Below, piece after piece: positions 34,944-45,282 of a stretch of DNA of 64,000 bases; positions within the stretch are counted from its first letter, which is position 1; every line of letters starts with the position of its first letter. Below the pieces are notes generated by a model. The model worked only from the letters and a program-made list of their open reading frames with translations. It did no database searches and was not told the origin of the DNA. Source of the DNA: Lentinula raphanica (taxonomy: Eukaryota; Basidiomycota; Agaricomycetes; Agaricales; Omphalotaceae); contig JANVFP010000029.1 in the NCBI GenBank assembly GCA_027919835.1, forward strand, positions 1 through 64,000. Direction: 5' to 3'. Made by a program: the position numbers and the translations under genes.

Positions 34944-36512
34944 TCAATCCAAGTCATAACCATAAGTCTGGAAGTAACGACGCTCCATCTTTGGCTGGCG
35001 TTCATGCTCTTCCGTCTCCGGCTTATCTTCATGTTCACCAGGAGTTTTCTTGCCCCCACGACCTTTCTCCTTGTCCTTCCTACCTCCCCTGCGGCCGCCC
35101 CTAGGTCCTCCTTTGTGACCCTCCTTCCTGCCTCCCTTCTTGTCACCCTCTTCAGCGCCGTCCTCGACATGATCATTACCGGTCGAAGACCCCGTGCTGC
35201 CTTGAGTCCCGGAATCAGGCGTGCCCTGATCATGCTGTTCTTCTTGACCGGGAATAGTACGGCGCTGAGGATCAGGGGTAGCAGGAGCAGTACTGTTCCC
35301 TGCTGTTCCAAGGTCCGGTTGGGTACCTTCAGACTCAGCCTTCTCGTGAGCTTTCTCGTGGGGCTTTCTACCACCTCGCTCCTTCTCCTTCCTATGACCT
35401 TTACCACGGTGCTTCTCCTTCTCCTTTTCCTTGTCTTTCCCCTCTTCACCAGCTCCAGCTCCAGCTCCAGGTTGCGACTCTGGTTCTGGTTCTGGTTCTG
35501 AGCCAGATAGGCCACGACGCCGACGCCGCGCATCGCCAGCTTGAGGGTTAGAAGTCGAAGACGTGGAGGTTCCGGATGAAGCAGCGGAGGAAGAATCGGA
35601 TGACCCAGTTGAATCTAGTTTCTCAGCTTGGTCTGGTTTAGTACTACCGTTCGACTCTGCAGCCTTCTCGTGCGGCTTCCTACCACCTCTTTCCTTTTCC
35701 TTCCTATGGCCTTTACCGCGGTGTTTCTCCTTCTCCTTTTCCTTCTCCTTCTTCTTCTCTTGATCCCCTTCGCCAGTTTCAGCACCAGCGCCAGGTTGTG
35801 GCTCTGGTTCTGACCCAGATAGACCACGACGACGACGCCGCGCATCGCCAGCTTGAGGGTTAGAAGTCGAAGATGTGGATGTTCCGGATGAAGCAGCGGA
35901 AGAAGAATCTGAGGAACCAGTCGAATCTAGTTTCTCAGCTTGGTCTGGTTTAGTACTACCGTTCGACTCTGCAGCCTTCTCATGAGGCTTTCTACCACCT
36001 CTCTCCTTCCTATGCCCTTTACCACGGTGCTTTTCCTTTTCCTTCTCCTTCTTCTTCTCTTGATCCCCTTCGCCAGCTTCAGCTCCAGCACCAGGTTGCG
36101 GCTCTAGTTCTGATCCAGATAATCCACGGCGCGAGCTGGCAGGTTTATGACCTGAAGGGGGAGGAGGAGAGGCATTGGTGGAAGGAGAGTCCGAAGTGGA
36201 TGTCGAATTAGAGCTGGTACTACCCATCACAGACGCATTGTCATGATTGGGAGAAGATTCGGCGTTACCGTTCTCAGACGGATGACCATGTTTGTGCCCG
36301 TGGCGGTGACGATGGTCATGGTCCTTCTCGTGTGTGGACCCTTCGGGCTTTGGGACGTCAGCGTTAGCATTGGCTGGAGCGATGTCTGTCTGGGCACCGG
36401 TGCCAGTCCCAGCAGCGGCGGCGGTTCCTTCGGTTTGCTTAACAGGAGCAGCAATGGCAGACATAGCACTGGCGGCGATGAAAGCAGCGACGATAGAGCG
36501 AGAGTAAACCAT
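34944..36512 (-). CDS. Secreted repeat protein with dibasic sites, paralogue 2
   Basis: Single-exon 522-residue frame starting MVYSRSIVAAFIAASAMSAI, with a signal peptide nearly identical to that of paralogue 1. After a His-rich segment comes a long unit present about 2.5 times: RRGLSGSEPEPQPGAGAE, a charged KEKEKEKHRGKGHRKE block, GGRKPHEKAAESNGSTKPDQ, then DSTGSSDSSSAASSGTSTSS and NPQAGDARRRRR. Each unit starts right after an Arg run, a good Kex2-type cleavage site. The end is MERRYFQTYGYDLD, parallel to RFEHYGADLD in paralogue 1, again following RR. No catalytic domain. Likely secreted and possibly processed into repeat peptides. Confidence 0.82.
   Translation of the reverse strand: MVYSRSIVAAFIAASAMSAIAAPVKQTEGTAAAAGTGTGAQTDIAPANANADVPKPEGSTHEKDHDHRHRHGHKHGHPSENGNAESSPNHDNASVMGSTSSNSTSTSDSPSTNASPPPPSGHKPASSRRGLSGSELEPQPGAGAEAGEGDQEKKKEKEKEKHRGKGHRKERGGRKPHEKAAESNGSTKPDQAEKLDSTGSSDSSSAASSGTSTSSTSNPQAGDARRRRRGLSGSEPEPQPGAGAETGEGDQEKKKEKEKEKEKHRGKGHRKEKERGGRKPHEKAAESNGSTKPDQAEKLDSTGSSDSSSAASSGTSTSSTSNPQAGDARRRRRGLSGSEPEPEPESQPGAGAGAGEEGKDKEKEKEKHRGKGHRKEKERGGRKPHEKAHEKAESEGTQPDLGTAGNSTAPATPDPQRRTIPGQEEQHDQGTPDSGTQGSTGSSTGNDHVEDGAEEGDKKGGRKEGHKGGPRGGRRGGRKDKEKGRGGKKTPGEHEDKPETEEHERQPKMERRYFQTYGYDLD
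35500..36130 (-). repeat. ~310-bp coding tandem repeat
   Basis: Near-identical units begin at the GLSGSE codons near 35500, 35812 and 36112. The GATGCGCGGCGTCG-type Arg-run sequence and the AGCAGCGG...GATGACCCAGT stretch repeat almost exactly. High identity at the DNA level indicates recent expansion or gene conversion. Confidence 0.85.
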
Positions 36513-36690
36513 ACTGGGGCAGTGGATGATATGTAGGAGGTAGAGTTATGCAGAAAGGTTGATTGGATAGATGATAGATGAAAAATAAACGATGAAAGAT
36601 GACCAGCACCTGTTGTTCTTGTTGTGCGATAGCGAGTGAGGAAGAGACCTGCTCTGTTCTGGGGGAAAACTAGATTCTGAGAGCCAGTGA

Positions 36691-36700
36691 CCTTTTATAG
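36691..36700 (-). promoter_or_regulatory. TATA box of secreted paralogue 2
   Basis: Minus-strand CTATAAAAGG about 180 bp upstream of the ATG at 36512, matching paralogue 1 in sequence and position. Confidence 0.6.
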
Positions 36701-36971
36701 GTGTTTTGGTGATACGCTATAAGGCAGTTATGCTTGCAAGGGGCAATTCGGCGAGACAAAATTAGAACCTATTCAGTGAACTAGTAGCCACTCTGAGTAA
36801 GTGGCTCAAGGTGGCAGAGTTGAGTTTCGTGTCCAAAGATAATCCTATGTCCAAGGAATGTTTCGAACGGCTAGACAAGGTAGAGACTAGTGACATACCG
36901 CCTTCCTTCTCCCGGTCGTCAATCTGTTCAATGTTGGGATCAATTGTGGAGCCTTGCCTGATACTAGGGGA

Positions 36972-37011
36972 TAACGGTCGATATTCAGTGGAAAATCAAT
37001 ATCGACCGTTA
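36972..37011. other. Hairpin with 14-bp perfect stem
   Basis: TAACGGTCGATATT (36972-36985) and AATATCGACCGTTA (36998-37011) are perfect complements with a 12-nt loop. It lies in non-coding DNA of the duplicated upstream region. I did not find it in the other copy. Confidence 0.8.
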
Positions 37012-38820
37012 GGTGAAAACTGTTCACTGTACACTGAGGATACATAGCAAGCCCGTCGAAACCCGAGGTTGCATATTGAGCGGCATGGTGGCAGAGTTGG
37101 CATCATGTTCCAGGAAAAAAAAATGTCTTCGAGAGATGTTGCGATCAAGGGGAATCCACATCCACGAGGTACAGAAAAGAATCAAAATCATCGCAAACGC
37201 AAACCTCAGCCACGATCGAAAATGTCACCTTTCCCGACCCTCTGTACCCTGGCATACACTGGCGTGTGCTAAGATTAAGTGCAATCCCTTGCGTGGATAA
37301 ACTCTATGCCAAAGAGCCGTACGAAATCCTTCGAGTTCAAAGCCACCTAATCCTGTGTGTTTCGCAACTGGGGTGCTCTCCACTGCGGGAAGAGAAGATA
37401 ATACGCAGGGCTTTCGTTCCAGGACCAAGGCTGTTCGCTAAAAGGCCCTGACCTGGGATAGAAATAATCCAGTTCCTTATAGCACAAATGAATAACGTCC
37501 CAAAAGAGACGCCGGTACTAGTTCTTTGCTTCGACCGGACAGCCTCTAAGAGTTCAACACGTCCTTGATTCCCCGTTCGATTTCGGTGGTCAATGGTCAT
37601 TCGTTCACCTTGGTCAGCCGCCAGCGAAGCTTGCCGAACATGATTGATGCGCTTCCACTGAAGCCGTTTCTGCCCGGCCGATGCGCGTTCACCAACCCAC
37701 CAGCTTCCATGAAGTCCCCAGCAGCGATCGCAACATCGACGAAGGGTGTCAGGAGACTGCTGAGGCTGAGGCTAGACTCCGGCGCAAACTCACCTTTGAG
37801 GAGTAGTGTTACAGACAGCTGAATTTCCGGTCTCGTCTGGGGGTAACAAGCAGTGTAGGCCCTTGTAGGCCCGGGATCACCGCTCATAGACAATCTTGGA
37901 TTTAACCTCGAACTGTGATAAAGTGGTGACTGCGGATCGGATTGGATTCAATGTGTTCGTTGAACAGGATCAGTTTGAGAAATCATCTCCGGGTTTCAGG
38001 GTATGCCCTGGTATGCCCAGTGCTCGCGTTTGTAGAAAACGCCTGTGGAGTCCTGATGACCAGAGTTATTCGAATATGGAGCGAGCGTAATCAGATGTAT
38101 GGGTCGTTTGGCAGATGGGAGATGGGAGGCGGCATCGTAGAGATAACGTGTCTCGTCCGAGTGTTTCCTTGTAGCGTTTGCGATGATAGCTTTCATAAGA
38201 GTTCTCGTGACTGCAGGATTAAATCCGGGACGTTGCACACAAGAAGATTGCGTCATGGAGGGATAGAGGCACTGGCACTGGCAAGTTTCTTCGTGCAGTA
38301 GAGCTCAGTGGGGAGACCGGGCAGCCCATATGCGGATACAGCTAAATTCCAGAGTGTAGGACCAGTGGAAACAGCTTTGACGCCACATCGGATACGCGTT
38401 GTTTTATTTTTGGAGGAGAACAAGGAAGAGCCAGAACAGGTTTGGGACGAGTTTTTTACTCGGGTTTGCACAGTTCCTGAAGTCGAAGTTAGTTTCGCTG
38501 AATGATTTGAGCAACGTTCTCGTTCTCACAATCAGTCCCGACTGGGGCTCTTAGCTCCAAAAAAAGCTATCCGAGTTTACCATATCCTCAGTGTAAACGA
38601 CAGACAATTGGTATTGTTCATGTGGCATCGCAACCTCCCGCGATGAAGAAGAGGAAGTTGTTGATCTTGGGAATCTACAAAAAGGTGGAATAAGATAGCG
38701 TCAATATTTATAGGGAAAGATCTACATAGGCAACGTAACTCCACTTTAAATTTCTCTAGGCGACATTGCTCTAGCTCTTCTAAGGGTAACACAAGAAACC
38801 AAAGAAACCAGGTGCCATCA

Positions 38821-41055
38821 TCATCGTCGACGACCAGGTAGCGTTGCCGTTATCGACGGTACCCCTCCAGTGCCAGTGCCGCTACTGGGATGTATTCTTG
38901 TCCCTCTCCCTTCCCTTTCTAAATCCACGATCTCCTGCACACCCTCTCTCACCGCAATCACGTTCAACTCCACAAGTCCTCTCCGGGTTTCCCAGACCGC
39001 TGTCGGCAGCAGGACAAGTAAGACGAGCGTCGGGTTTTTGTACGTGGTGAACGTCGACATTGAGTTTGTTCCTGATATGGTTGCCTTTGACTTGACCCTT
39101 GGATTTGAACTCTCCAAACTGAAACTCGTTGGAGGAGAAATCAGACCAGCCTCCTCGACCAAGCTGACCTCTCCAGTGGTCAGCAGATGCCACATGATTG
39201 TCGTAGCTCCTGCAGATGACATGGGATACGAAGACGGGACAGAGGAAGGTTGTAATGAAGTAGCTCCGCAAGGATAAAATAAATCTTGGGGTGTTTGGAT
39301 TCGGACTTTTTGCGACTGTGCGGAATTGAGGGGAGGGGGTATCGATTCGGTTGTAGGGGCATTGGTCTTCGATTTGGTTGTTTTCGCCGTTGCAGCTGAA
39401 GAAGGTGTAGGTGAAATCGAAGAGGGAGATGGGGAAGTGAGAGACAACGTTGAGCCAGGGACAGGAGGAGTGGATGTACCGACATCCATTGATGATGATG
39501 ATCTTGACTTTCCCGATGTTCCCGTTGACTTTCTGGATGTTGGGGGTTTAGGAGATGAAGATTTTGTTGATGATGATGCTGTAGACGACGTAACAATAGG
39601 GAAAGATTCGCCATTCACACTGACTGCAGATGGCGGTGGTGTAGGTGGCACACTAGATACCTTCGTGGTATCTGAGGGCTCTGGATTTCCCCGTCGCCGA
39701 CGTATAGGACTTGCGGAAGCGGATCTACAGGCAGACACGAGAGGGAAAATATCAATCAGATAGACAATTCGACAGAATGTACAGTGAACGAAAGAGTAAA
39801 AGCACTCGTGTCAAATTCGTATCAAAGGTGGGTCCAATGGGGGACACACAATGCGAGTCAAATGAGAAGAAGACTCACCTGTATAACCCGGCTCCAAATG
39901 CATTGATCATTCCTAAATTATCGCTACATAGATTATACGTCGCAGCATCAACAGGTGAGGCGTCAGAGGCGACATATAATCTTGACGGTGCATCAAAGAG
40001 GAACACTTTGAATGCTTGAGAATTCTACAAGATAAACATTGCCTCGTTCAAAAGTTAAGACACTGAGTATAGGCTGAGTACTTACTACGCAATAGATATT
40101 GAGTAACTCTTCAAGATACGGTAGGGAGTCTGTCAACCTTTGCAGCACTTTTGAGAACGCCTGGTGTAGCGAATGGTCGAAGATCGAGGTAAGGTAGAAG
40201 TTCACGGTAAATTGCTGATCGAGAAAGTCCTGCCAGTTAGAGTATTTCTGGTTGTTGGAATTGGCGTTGTTCTTCAATTGGTTGCTACTTGTATCCAAGC
40301 TCGCATTGATATTGGCACTGCTAGGCAGCGAAGGCGAGACATCCATCAGTCTGTCTGTTACTCTTTCATTGATTTGTCGGAAATTCTCGATCTTCTCGTC
40401 CTCCTGTAATTTCTCCGCTTTGTGAACGAATATCTCAAAGTTCAACGAGGGATTATAATGATACGCGGCAATGATGAACTCGACCAGGCGAGAGATAGGT
40501 TGGTTGTAGAGGTCCTAAACGAATCGGATAGGAAATGATGAGATTCATGCGTGATATTATGTGGAGGTCCAAGACGAATTGTTCGGGTATTTGACGAACG
40601 TACCCGGATATCAATGACGAACACAAGCGTAGAAAACACGGAAAGCGGGACACCAAGAGTTTCGACCGTAATGTTTCCTGGGCAGTCCCATATTTCCAAA
40701 GGTATGATCGTGCTAGAGCATAACGCGAAGATGAGATGAGATTGAATTCCAGAAGTCAAGGAAAGTAAAGAAAAGGCAAAAAACATGAAGATGACAGATT
40801 CGAGTCAAAGACAATGGTGATTATTCATAATATGAGCTCGTTGTCCGAAGAGGACGAGAACCAAACTTGCATGAGCACTCACTCATATGTATGTCTGACA
40901 AAACTCATTGTAGCATCCAGATAAAAAGTTTCCTTCGGCGTCATACCATTAAACAGCACCTCTCTGATCGAAGTTTTACCACTTCTCCGTAAACCAAGCA
41001 TGAGTATCTTCGTCCGTGAGACGCCATTTGACTCTGCTTGAGGATAGGTGGACAT
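38821..41055 (-). CDS. GTR2: Rag-family GTPase Gtr2/RagC with a Ser/Thr/Pro-rich insertion
   Basis: Multi-exon gene starting MSTYPQAESNGVSRTKILML. The P-loop is GLRRSGKTS, followed by the switch segment NGMTPKETFYLDAT, G3-like IPLEIWDCPG, LVFVIDIR, FVHKAE (the Rag-type HKxE/D guanine motif) and the roadblock portion FLFDAPSRLYVASDASPVDA. The last exon continues with about 150 residues rich in Ser, Pro and Thr. It then resumes typical RagC C-terminal sequence: LVLLVLLPTAVWETRRGLVE, LNVIAVREGVQEI. Gtr2 pairs with Gtr1 on the vacuole and recruits TORC1 in response to amino acids. The Ser-rich segment sits inside the roadblock domain. A decayed copy of one exon lies at 34.6 kb. Confidence 0.88.
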
Positions 41056-41507
41056 CGCGATGTCGAGTTCGCTTTATTAGTTGTGGATGAGTGGGACTAT
41101 GTCAGTGCCGTTGTAGAGTCAGCTAGCGGGCGGTCAAAGGTTCGAAAGATCGATGAGGAAGCCAGGACTGGCAGGACTGGCAGGGACGGTGGTTGACGGT
41201 GGAAGCCCTGTGGAAGCGGAAATCGAGGAAAGGTGTGACATGTGACACCGAGACGATGTGTCATCGGCCTTCATCGGCAGGCTACTTTCAGGCAAGCGCT
41301 CGGTGACTTTCAAGTTTAACTTTTCAGATTCTTTGAGCGATGGATGGAATTATTCTATAGACTCTGAGCAAATCGACAGATATCTTATGGCTTTTCTCTG
41401 ATCGTAGTTTTCATGAGACGATAGATGATGAATTGTAAGAAGTATCCATAGAAGTGTTACATTTTCCGATGTCAATGAGTTTTACTACAATGCGATACGT
41501 TAAGTAT
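41056..41507. other. Spacer between GTR2 and the SNTX-like gene
   Basis: The GTR2 promoter plus the 3' untranslated region of the SNTX-like gene. No gene, and no motif I would name. Confidence 0.5.
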
Positions 41508-43574
41508 TCAAGACCTCTTCTCGACCTTGATTTCAGCACTCTCGTCAAGCGGCCAGCTCTTATTGAACATTTCATCTTGATCATGCCTAAGAAGTTTGCC
41601 AACCACAATCATCTCCAACTTCTGGCCCCCCTTAGCCTGAACGACTAACTTGTACTCCTCTCCGTCCTTCCATCCGAGCATTGTCGCAACCATACGGACA
41701 TGAGCGGTGCTTGAATCCCCTTTACGAAGTGGGATCTTCGCGGCGCCAAAGGTGACATGGCCAGACACCACCGTTAGATCAACGACAATGCCATCCGCCC
41801 AGTATTGGTCGTTAATGAAAACACCAGACAACGTCTGCCACTTCTCAACGAGCTCCCCTTGTCCGTGTCGCTGGTCGTGCCACCAATCACCCGAATACGT
41901 CGAGCCATTCGCGTAAGTGACAGTGCCTCGGCCATGTCGTTGCCCACCACTGACTTGACCGATATAGTCATAAGATTGTTCATCATTGTGAAGGAAGGCC
42001 CAGCCTTCGTCGTTCAAAAGAGACCAGTCGAGTTCCTTTTGGGTGGTGGTATGATCAGTCGGAAGCAGACCATAATGAACGAAACGAGGGCTCTTGCTCT
42101 TCTCGAATCCGTCAAGAGCTTTCTGCAAGACTTTCCTCTTTCCATCGAGGTTCACGAGCTCCGGAACGAGGGCAGGGTCGCAGAAGAACGAAACAAAGAC
42201 GGTCTCCTTGGGTTTTCCTTCCGCGTCAGTATCCTTCTTATCCTCGTCAACCCTCCAACGTTTGATGTTAGCGACTAGGACCTGATACGTATTCACAGCG
42301 CCGTCGAGGTTGGGAGAAGGAGGAATGAGAACGACACCGAGCATGCCTTTGTTTGCACGAGTCATCAGATGACGGAGACCATTGAGGGTTTCGAGCGGAA
42401 CACCATGACCAGCTGCTAGTTCTTGGATGCTCTGGAGAAGCCCGAGAACAGACTCGTCCTGCTGACATTCCTTCAAGTGCTCAGCAAGACCAACCTTGGC
42501 AGCGTCCACAAACTCGGTGGTGCTTTTGCCGGCTTTCTCGGATCCTCCCTCGCGGAAGGCAACGAGGTATTTTCCGAGCGCCTGTCTGGCTCGTCCGAGG
42601 ACACCATCGGTGACGATCTTGCGCTTCTTGCAGGCGTCCATGAAGGTAGGACAGCAAGTACCGAGGTTGCCATTTCCGGCTTCAAGAGCAGCCTGGATCC
42701 GAGTTCGTCTGCCAGCTAGTCGGAAGATCTCGTCGTAGGCGGCGAGGATGGCTCCTAGTTCGTCGCTTTCGAGCTCGTAGAGAATTTTGCCCTCGACCGT
42801 TGAGTCAACGAATTGATCAAGAGGAGTAACGGTAATCTGGCAGGGAACACCGTCGCCGACTAGGTCTGGCCATTTCTTCGCAAGTTCGAAGAGGTCTCCG
42901 ATGGTGATGGCGTTAGGACGATCAGAGGCGGCGTAGTCGCCATAGAAATCGAAATCGCGACTCTCGAGTACATCCTTGGAGGTTTTGTCGCTGTCAACGG
43001 CTGCTTTACCTTCTGCAGAGAACGTCGAAGCCATCTTCTTCATGAGGGAGGCAGTGAACTCGCCGTGGATTTTGGTCTGAGATTCGGAAAGAGAGGCTTT
43101 TTCGACGACGTTGGTGACAAGAGTGCCACCGTAAATGATACCAGTGACAACGTGAGTAGCTCCGTGCTTCAGGGCCCGTTTATACGCCTCAACGGTGATG
43201 GTGTCGGTGCCCTTCAGGTCCAGCCTCTTCAAATTCTTCCTGGTAGAGCAAACCATCGACACCTCGCGCGAAGAGACATTGGACTTGCTGGTGTCGAGGT
43301 ATTGGCCGGATCCCTTCAAATCGATCAAGCCGCTCATGATGCTGACTGAAAGCTCGGCTTTGATGTCCAGAGCGTTAGCACGATCCGAGATGGTGTTGAT
43401 GTCTTTGAACTTGACGCTGTTCGAGGAGTTGGGTACAGTCTGTACCTTGCTAACGAGCTCGGCAGGGAAAAGTTGGGTGTTCATGAGACGCTCGGAGGTA
43501 GCGTTGTATAGCTGGCCCAGGAAGGCGGGTCGTCCCAACGCGGGGAGGTCCATTTCTTCTGATCTGAATCCCAT
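41508..43574 (-). CDS. Stonustoxin (SNTX)/MACPF-like protein with MORN repeats
   Basis: A single long coding exon of 688 residues from the ATG at 43574. That ATG follows the splice acceptor TTTAGCAG, so an upstream exon is untranslated (donor near 43645). The N-terminal ~270 residues match the MACPF/CDC-like domain of the stonustoxin family: MDLPALGRPAFLGQLY, then GGLxxxKGSGxYL-like and GATHVVTGIIYGG segments. A helical region follows, then a thioredoxin-like region (about 430-540). Two MORN-type motifs come next, YIGQVSGGQRHGRGTVTY and YSGDWWHDQRHGQGEL. The tail (about 600-688) is of unknown fold. Fish relatives form pores, but SNTX-like proteins also occur in fungi and their role there is not established. 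No signal peptide is visible, so it is probably cytoplasmic. Confidence 0.8.
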   Translation of the reverse strand: MGFRSEEMDLPALGRPAFLGQLYNATSERLMNTQLFPAELVSKVQTVPNSSNSVKFKDINTISDRANALDIKAELSVSIMSGLIDLKGSGQYLDTSKSNVSSREVSMVCSTRKNLKRLDLKGTDTITVEAYKRALKHGATHVVTGIIYGGTLVTNVVEKASLSESQTKIHGEFTASLMKKMASTFSAEGKAAVDSDKTSKDVLESRDFDFYGDYAASDRPNAITIGDLFELAKKWPDLVGDGVPCQITVTPLDQFVDSTVEGKILYELESDELGAILAAYDEIFRLAGRRTRIQAALEAGNGNLGTCCPTFMDACKKRKIVTDGVLGRARQALGKYLVAFREGGSEKAGKSTTEFVDAAKVGLAEHLKECQQDESVLGLLQSIQELAAGHGVPLETLNGLRHLMTRANKGMLGVVLIPPSPNLDGAVNTYQVLVANIKRWRVDEDKKDTDAEGKPKETVFVSFFCDPALVPELVNLDGKRKVLQKALDGFEKSKSPRFVHYGLLPTDHTTTQKELDWSLLNDEGWAFLHNDEQSYDYIGQVSGGQRHGRGTVTYANGSTYSGDWWHDQRHGQGELVEKWQTLSGVFINDQYWADGIVVDLTVVSGHVTFGAAKIPLRKGDSSTAHVRMVATMLGWKDGEEYKLVVQAKGGQKLEMIVVGKLLRHDQDEMFNKSWPLDESAEIKVEKRS

Positions 43575-44807
43575 TCTGCTAAACAAAGGAATCAGGATGA
43601 GGTTCGATCGTGAACGAAAAGTAACACGGTCAAACAGTACTCACATGAATCAAGAAAATATGCGTCTAGATGGCGATGTTCTGAATGAGTAGATACGGAG
43701 CTGCAGATGAAGTGGACAACGTCCTCATGAGTACATCAGCGATGGATGAGGTGCTCAGGACTTACCTGTGTAGCAAACGCTTGGTGTAGAACGAGAAGTG
43801 GGCTGCAGCAAATCACTGAGGGTAGCTTTTAAACGCGTTCAGATGGCTCTAGAGGTCGGCAACTCGCAAGACCGTGCGTTGGAGCCGTTCGTGGGGCTGT
43901 CACTGTCAAAAGACATCATGCTCCCTTCTAACGCGAATCTCGTCGATCTTAATCGCAAGCTTGGAAGGTATGTAAGTACGATGCACGGAAGATTGGAGAT
44001 TAGAACAAGGAAATGTCCTGAAGATTTGTGTGCCTTGCTTCGCTTAGTTTGTGGAGGTGCTAGGACTGCTTGGCTGAGAATATCGGTATGTATCAGAGTC
44101 AATCGTTCTTGAAGCTATCTTCGCGTAGTACCAGGGGAAGAGACAGGAAGGCCTGGGCCCTGGGCGCAACAATGTCAAGGCCAAATTAAGTTTCGCACGC
44201 CTTGTTCTTTGTTCAATGTTCACCGACATGCATCAGTTCAAACTTCGCCTAGTTTCGCCCTGTTCTCGACTCTCATGAGCTCTCGCGGTCACTGATTTCT
44301 ATTACTCGCAATTTCCAGTTTCCGAGTCTTTTCCCCTTCCAGGATTCAGCGGTCGCTCGTCATTTTCGCTTGGGATGCGGCGAATACCTTCTCGACTGTA
44401 CGTTGTTCTAAAGGTCGCCCCAGGATCAGCTTTGGACCCGTAAAGGTACACGCCGGATTAATTACGATTTTCCTATGTTCTGTTTTTACGGCTTTCACCG
44501 TGTCGGAGTTGGCAGTCGGAATGTACCGCAAAAGCTAACATGAATTCATGCAGATGATGCACTACGTGCAACGGCTTCATCGTTCTCCAAATCATGAATC
44601 ATATCTAAGGTCATTTACGAAGCTGTTGCGCACGATTTTGGAGCAAAATGCGACCCGTCAACTATGAGGAGCCCGTTGATTGAAATTTGAAGCTTGTCTT
44701 CATCTTTATCAACTTGCCACTTGGAGCCTTGACATTGTTTAGTACGACTTCGTGCCGATGTAACTTGGCAAGTTAAGGGCAGAGCGATTCAAATTCTGCA
44801 CGGTGAA
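43575..44807. other. Upstream region of the SNTX-like gene
   Basis: Contains untranslated exons with donor-like sites (GTGAGTACTG near 43645 and GTAAGTCC near 43765, minus strand). No further gene is supported. A 104-codon open frame at 43798-44112 on the + strand has no recognisable feature. Confidence 0.5.
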
Positions 44808-45225
44808 TGTCGCGCCTCGCACACGGTTGTGCACGAAACGCGTCAGCGTGCTCAGTTCACGGACATGGATCCGACCCAGGGGTAGCCTACAAGATCTAGG
44901 GTACAAGAAGGAGGAGGGATTTTCGGGCTTAAGTCCAGTTAGGGACTCTTTCGGACGATCGAGCTGCCAGAGGCAGTTCTCTTAAAATTTTCACTTTGTT
45001 TCATCTTTTCTTACCATGTGGACTTACTACGCGACTACGGTACTTAGGTCTCAGTAAAGCGTAGTAGAAAGAATCTAGATTATTCTCCCCCGACGAAAGT
45101 TCATACAAGCTCGAAACCGACCTCCGTGTCTAATCGACCTACTAAGTATCCTCGGGTTTTCCTAGTGAATTTCTTCCTTCGAACTCGCCTCTCGTTTATC
45201 CATTGGGATAGATAAGAGCATTACA
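44808..45225 (+). repeat. 5' LTR, 418 bp
   Basis: Starts TGTCGCGCC after the target duplication and ends ATTACA. Positions 44859-45225 equal 49035-49401. Confidence 0.92.
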
Positions 45226-45227
45226 AC

Positions 45228-45245
45228 TGGAGCCCACCGCGAGGG
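45228..45245 (+). other. Primer-binding site
   Basis: TGGAGCCCACCGCGAGG starts two bases after the 5' LTR. A TGG start complementary to a tRNA CCA end is the normal arrangement. I did not identify which tRNA. Confidence 0.6.
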
Positions 45246-45282
45246 AAGGTTCCAACGAAAAACTCTAGGGTAGCTTTTTCCC

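Larger units (their letters stand above)
36513..38820. other. 2.3 kb interval upstream of secreted paralogue 2
   Basis: The first ~900 bp are the second copy of the duplicated upstream region. The rest (about 37.5-38.8 kb) has scattered short open frames, the longest near 98 codons (37597-37893, minus), none with a recognisable domain. GTR2 ends at 38821. Confidence 0.45.

Noticed and set aside
34935..35501. 188-codon hydrophobic open frame on the + strand
   Set aside because: Antisense of the Lys/Glu-rich part of secreted paralogue 2. Lys and Glu codons read backwards give Leu and Phe, mimicking a membrane protein.
37597..37893. 98-codon minus-strand frame
   Set aside because: It reads somewhat protein-like but has no domain, no clear splice partners and no paralogue. 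Left as intergenic.
38844..39763. Several open frames antisense to the GTR2 last exon
   Set aside because: They mirror the Ser/Pro-rich coding sequence; the minus strand has clear RagC C-terminal homology.
43798..44112. 104-codon + strand frame upstream of the SNTX-like gene
   Set aside because: Overlaps the region expected to hold the SNTX-like gene's 5' untranslated exons and promoter; no recognisable feature.
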